Shown piece by piece: positions 59,708-64,000 of a stretch of 64,000 bases of DNA. Numbering within the stretch: the stretch's first letter is position 1; each line of letters opens with the position of its first letter. Location of the stretch: assembly GCF_900496995.4 (NCBI RefSeq), contig NC_044006.1, positions 41,997,620 through 42,061,619 on the forward strand. The letters are read 5' to 3'. The translations under genes were made by a program, and so were the position numbers. Below the pieces are notes generated by a model. It was not told where the DNA came from, did not search any database, and saw nothing but the letters and a program-made list of their open reading frames with translations. This DNA comes from Aquila chrysaetos chrysaetos (lineage: Eukaryota > Chordata > Aves > Accipitriformes > Accipitridae).

Positions 59708-61973
59708 GCTAAGCTTTTCTAAAACTTACAAGGCACCAATTTCTTTGGTGGGGGAAAGAAGTGTGTACCAAGACAGAGAACTTCATGCACATGCAGTGTC
59801 AGGACTTTGAAATACCTGTGAACAGAGCTGATGCTAGCCAAAATCATTTACACTTTTACAAATATGCATACATTTAAGCTAGAATTAAAATGCTAATACT
59901 TATTTAAATTTACTTGCAAACAGTTTTCAGGGAATCTTAAATACTATTTCATTCCAGCTATTCTTTTCAAAAGTCCATTTGAATCTTTGGGTTATATGTA
60001 TTTTAAATTAAGTCTTCAAATAAATTTAGCACTGAGTATTTACTTACATCAAGTGAGAGTAAACAAAATACAATACATTCCAGTAACACAGAACGTTGTA
60101 AAGATAGTTTTACAAGGACTGAGAATTGAAGATTATCATCACTATTTGGGGGGGTGGGGCAACTTTGCTGGAACATTTCTCTAAAGAAGGAATTCTTTAA
60201 TACGCAAATCTTAGAATGATTAACAAGAGACTTTTTTTTTATATGTACATTTAATTTTACTCATGTAATAAAGTCATCAGAGCCTATGACCATGCCAAAC
60301 AGTGCTCCACAGAAAATTATTAAAATATCTTTAAACATATCAAAACTATTAAGAGTCAATATTTACCTATTTCTACCCATTTAGATTACAGTCATTTCCA
60401 AAAAAGTCATTGCTATGCAATAGGAAACAAGAGATGACGTTAATGTAAGAACTAGTAAGAGCAGAAAGAAATATTGCATTCTGTACGTACTCTTGACTAA
60501 AATGAAAAGTATAACTGATCAGTTCCTTCTCTCAAATAACATTAACGGTGTATTTGGACTGTAATGTTTTAAAACACAAATACATTCTGAAAACTGTTCT
60601 CTAAGGTGGCGAACATTACAATAACGTTTTATAAATACACTAAAGGATTTTTGGCTTCATCTAAGCCTATAAAAATCTGCCAAACCAAAATAAGTAATAA
60701 GAGATATCTAACTGAAAATGCAGGATGTTTGTGTACACACACATTTCATTTGCCTAGGTAAACACACACACAGGCTCAACCAAATAACTCAAACTTTGAC
60801 ACGTTCCAATGAGGAAATGTCTGCAATGACCCTAATGATCTACCAGGTGCATTTCAAATTCAGTCTCAGAAGGACCAGATTTCACTGAAGTTCAAAATAA
60901 GCACACTTTCATACCTAGAGAAAGCTTTTTTAATCCGATCTAAATTCTCACAATTTTACTTAAAAATAAACATAGCAAATAGACATCGGTAAAATCAATG
61001 CACGCAGTGTATTAATATACAAATAAACTTCTTCATAGTCTAAAAGAAGCCAGCAAATGCTGTGTAAAAATGATTCAAAACACAGAATTTACAGGTCTAC
61101 ACACCTTGACAGCAACAGCTTCGTAAATACAGTTTGAAAAGCCATCATTCAGCGGCCACTAAAAGAGGATTTCAGCCTTGACTCTTGATAAACATACATT
61201 CCAAACAAAGACAAACATTGCAACAAGAAGTAAAAGAAAAAGTATCATTCCACACAAAAAATCCACGTTTATAGTTTATTCAGTTGGGGGAGTAAATATT
61301 CTCCTTCCTCTTTTCTTCCTCTTAAAAAAAAAAAAAAAAAGAAAGAAAAATAACATGCTGGAGTTTACTGTAGAGTAACTAGAGTTACTGTTTTTCCCAG
61401 GCTTACGAGCACAATGAGGGGATGCACGTTTCCACAATTCTAACATTTGCGTGTCTAATACCAAGTAACCCAGCAAAAAGCCAAGACATTAAATTCTGTG
61501 GATGGCATTTAGTTTCACAGATTCTCCTCTTGCTGCACCTTCAAAAGTTTCCTGCCAACCAGCAAAAACACAAGTAACTAACTGTTCATGAGATTACACT
61601 ACACTTACAGCTCTGTTGCTGTTTGAAATGTATTTTATTTTCTTTATAAAATAATGGGTAATCTTTAAAATTGATTTTAGATGGTTTGAGGCATTACACC
61701 AGAGAAGTAATGAGCACTAATGTCAATGATATTGGACACAAATTCATTTTAGCTTTATTTCATGTCCAGTACAATTCTGCTAAGCCTTGAACTGCTAAAG
61801 CACTGTTATTAACTCGGCAGTAACCTAACACATGGAACAGCAAACAAAAGTGATAAGAGTACAGACTGATCAGGACCTCAAGGCTACTGTCCTTTTTCTG
61901 CAGCTATAATTCAATTTCCAATTTTACTTTACATTGGACTCATTATTTCACAGTAATTTTCTTTTCTGCTTCA

Positions 61974-61990
61974 TAGTGCCATCTGGAGGT
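61974..61990 (-). promoter_or_regulatory. CTCF-like motif (weaker)
   Basis: TAGTGCCATCTGGAGGT on the plus strand resembles the common CTCF variant (A/G)GTGCC(A/C)(T/C)CTRGTGG, with mismatches in the last bases. It has the same orientation as the strong site in the CpG island. It is supported by the motif only. Confidence 0.35.
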
Positions 61991-62848
61991 GAAAGGAGTG
62001 AAGAGAAACCCAGGCGAAGAAACGGAAAGATGTTCATAAAGCTAATCACACACATACAGATACATAGATAGATGTATATGTGCATATATATGTTCACAAG
62101 GGGGTAGGGACCAAACACTCAATGCATTTTGCAAACCACTTAAAACCATCCTGAAAGCAAATACATGAACACCTTTCACCCAGTCATACCCTCGAAGCAT
62201 TTTTTTCTTTCTTTTAATTAAAAAATAACTTCTGCTTCCCCCTTCCCCCCCATCTGAACCAACAGGTTAGATTGCTTTTTAACTGCATCCTTCAAGCAAT
62301 CAAAATGAAAAATAAATTCTGTGCTATCCGTAAGCATTATGCCTTCCTGTTCAAAATACTCCTTCTTCAAGGAAATAACCATACATTCATTTGTCACCAG
62401 ATGTTACTAGTAGTAGTAAGTGCTGGTATAGCAGTTGCTCTCCAGGGCTTTTGCTGTCCTGGGGACTCACTATATGAAGGGTGGTACATCTAAAAAAATA
62501 GATTTGGCTCCAAGGACTTTAAAAATCAAAATTACAAAACACCACCTAACAAATTAAAAACGCAAGAGGAAAGGCAGAGTGTCATAATATTAATACTTGG
62601 ATGTCTTAGCAGAGGCTGAACGCGTGAGCAGTTTGAACACAACCAGTAGCACTCCCAGTGCTTCTCAAACAGTTTTATTACAGCCAGTGTCAATGCAAAG
62701 CTGCGGTTACAGCGATGTAAATCAGCTCTCGCTGCTGTTGCGCTAATGGAAGAGTCACGGCTCACAGTGATAATTCCTATAAACTGACTGAGCATACTTA
62801 AGAGAACAACAGACTTTCTATGCACGCCTGGAATAAGAAGGAAAGGCT

Positions 62849-62966
62849 AAATCCTGCAAGTCTTGATCCCATCAGTAGTCATTACTTGTCAGAGATCTCA
62901 CTCCTCTCGGCCAGATTGCTCACGTGCATAATGACTACTTATGTGATTAAGGGGGCTGCAGGATAA
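62849..62966. mobile_element. Palindromic MITE-like fossil (hAT/Charlie-type) in SNX10 intron
   Basis: Outer arms ATCCTGCAA (62851-62859) and CTGCAGGAT (62956-62964), and inner perfect 11-bp arms AGTAGTCATTA (62874-62884) and TAATGACTACT (62929-62939), surround a CACGTGCATAATGACTACTT stretch. This is the pattern of the amniote 'GATCCTGCAA...CTTACGCACGTGAGTA' palindromic hAT derivatives. The arms are seen directly; the family name is from memory. Confidence 0.65.
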
Positions 62967-63469
62967 GGCTCTACATTTGAATTAGAGATAATAAAATCAT
63001 TTTTTATTCACAGCCATGCAAATCTTTGTTTGTAAGCTTTCAGTAAACGCTCATGATCTCTAGACCTTTAAAGAAGCAGGGCCGAAAAACGTCACTTCGC
63101 AACCAGGAGAAATAACGTCCTTTTTGAATGAAATGCTGGATACTACACGAGGAGTATTTTTCCTTCCCGTGTTACAGCAAGAACATTTACAAAAGACAAA
63201 ACATGTGTTTTGTCTTATTTGGACAAGGTCCAAAATCTGGTTTTCTTCAACATGATTTTATTAGGTATATTATACACTGTTCTGCTGCAGGAGAACAACA
63301 TATGGCTGAACAGTACAACTTAATCCTAACTAAAGATTTCCTGTATCTACTGTAACCTAATACAATGACAGATGCACACTTGCATGTGTGTGGAAGGTTA
63401 ACACTCTGATTTTGTTTTCGACAAATTTATTCTGCCCGTTTACATCATACCATGAGAGCAAGGAAAGGA

Positions 63470-63491
63470 AAAAATAAATAAATAAATAAAA
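63470..63491. repeat. (AAAT)n microsatellite
   Basis: About five AAAT copies in the SNX10 intron. Confidence 0.9.
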
Positions 63492-63530
63492 GAGGAGTTG
63501 AGAGGCGGGGGATGATGACAGCCAGTGCTG

Positions 63531-63546
63531 TGGTGCCCTCTATTGA
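63531..63546 (-). promoter_or_regulatory. CTCF-like motif (weaker)
   Basis: GGTGCCCTCTATTGAG on the plus strand matches the TGCCCTCTA half of the CTCF motif and then departs from it. The orientation is the same as the sites at 54043 and 61974. It lies in the SNX10 intron and is supported by the motif only. Confidence 0.3.
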
Positions 63547-64000
63547 GCATCCAGCCCTGAGCCCCAGCCCACAGCAAACAAAGAAAGCCCCAGTTTCCTC
63601 TTAAAAAAAGCCGACTGTTTCCTCCTTCATTTTTTATAAGGGAGGAAATGTTACTGATAGCGAGCAACTGTGAAGCAACTGTTGGGCATCTGATAATGCA
63701 TACGTTTAGGAAAGGATCAAGTGACACGCACCTGCTAGGCATTATTCACTTTACTCACCAGATAGGAAATATTAGCAAGGCTCCATTGGAAGGAGGCTGC
63801 CACCACTCACCCGAGGAGATCCCACCTGCCCCACGGCCACCGATGCTCCCGCCTGAGCCCCGGCAAGCTGGCATCCATCGCTTTTGGAGCCAGACTCCCA
63901 CTTTCCACATCCCTGGGGAAGCGCCTGGTGGAGACACCTCTGACCCTGCACCAGCTCCTGCTTGTGGGACTGCCGTGGGGAAGGTAAGGAGGTGTGAGGA

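Larger units (their letters stand above)
59331..64000 (-). other. SNX10: SNX10 intron upstream of the penultimate exon (incomplete)
   Basis: No further SNX10 exon could be found from the acceptor at 59334 to the window edge. I searched the minus strand for the PX-domain segments expected next (the YREFVWL region, the LPELPSK region and the region just before FLRK) and saw none. The intron contains a 28-base T run (59676-59703), an A run (61324-61340), CA/TA-rich microsatellite patches (62050-62095), a palindromic MITE-like fossil (62849-62966), an AAAT microsatellite (63470-63491) and two CTCF-like words (61974-61990 and 63531-63546). The rest looks like ordinary AT-rich intron. Confidence 0.75.

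Noticed and set aside
59331..64000. Possible further upstream SNX10 exons
   Set aside because: Minus-strand reading for the preceding PX-domain segments found no match with splice signals, so these exons are taken to lie beyond the window.
1..64000. CRISPR arrays, operons, bacterial promoters or tRNA/rRNA genes
   Set aside because: None is seen; the window is vertebrate nuclear DNA and no cloverleaf with A/B boxes or rRNA signature was recognised.

Overview
This is vertebrate nuclear DNA, most likely from a bird. Three things point that way: spliced exons with consensus GT/AG sites, a CR1 LINE 3' end carrying the typical avian terminal sequence (about 15.25 kb), and a low density of recognisable repeats, with no Alu, L1 or young retroviral copies. 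The other interspersed repeats I can recognise are old amniote fossils: MIR-like SINEs, palindromic MITE-like elements and degraded CR1/L3-era fragments.

Only one protein-coding gene can be supported. The right end holds the 3' end of SNX10 (sorting nexin 10) on the minus strand. Exon 59115-59330 encodes the end of the PX domain and the helical extension. Terminal exon 58570-58648 encodes the Ser-rich C terminus. Two tandem poly(A) signals lie about 2.0-2.1 kb past the stop. From 59331 to the right edge the sequence is SNX10 intron; the upstream exons lie outside the window.

From about 53.70 to 54.95 kb, just beyond the SNX10 3' end, is a strong CpG island. It has GC boxes, an NRF1-like run, a near-consensus CTCF motif and a good plus-strand splice donor at 54556/54557. 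It looks like a promoter firing toward SNX10, which would make an antisense or intergenic RNA, but no protein exon is visible for it.

Positions 1-53.6 kb look like a gene desert. In other amniotes the flank of SNX10 on this side leads to SKAP2 and the HOXA cluster, a region rich in HOXA regulatory elements. No coding exon was recognised here. It contains two smaller CpG-rich blocks (22.98-23.6 kb and 39.33-39.64 kb) embedded in sequence that looks constrained, several copies of the PBX-MEIS decamer TGATTGACAG, a decayed tandem array with a perfect 16-bp inverted repeat at 37.9-38.1 kb, microsatellites, a 27-G homopolymer and the fossil transposons.

If the synteny inference holds, the window is the SNX10 3' boundary plus a regulatory desert, with the CpG island and CTCF site marking the boundary between them. 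Repeat-family names and conservation claims come from reading alone and were not checked against a database or alignment.
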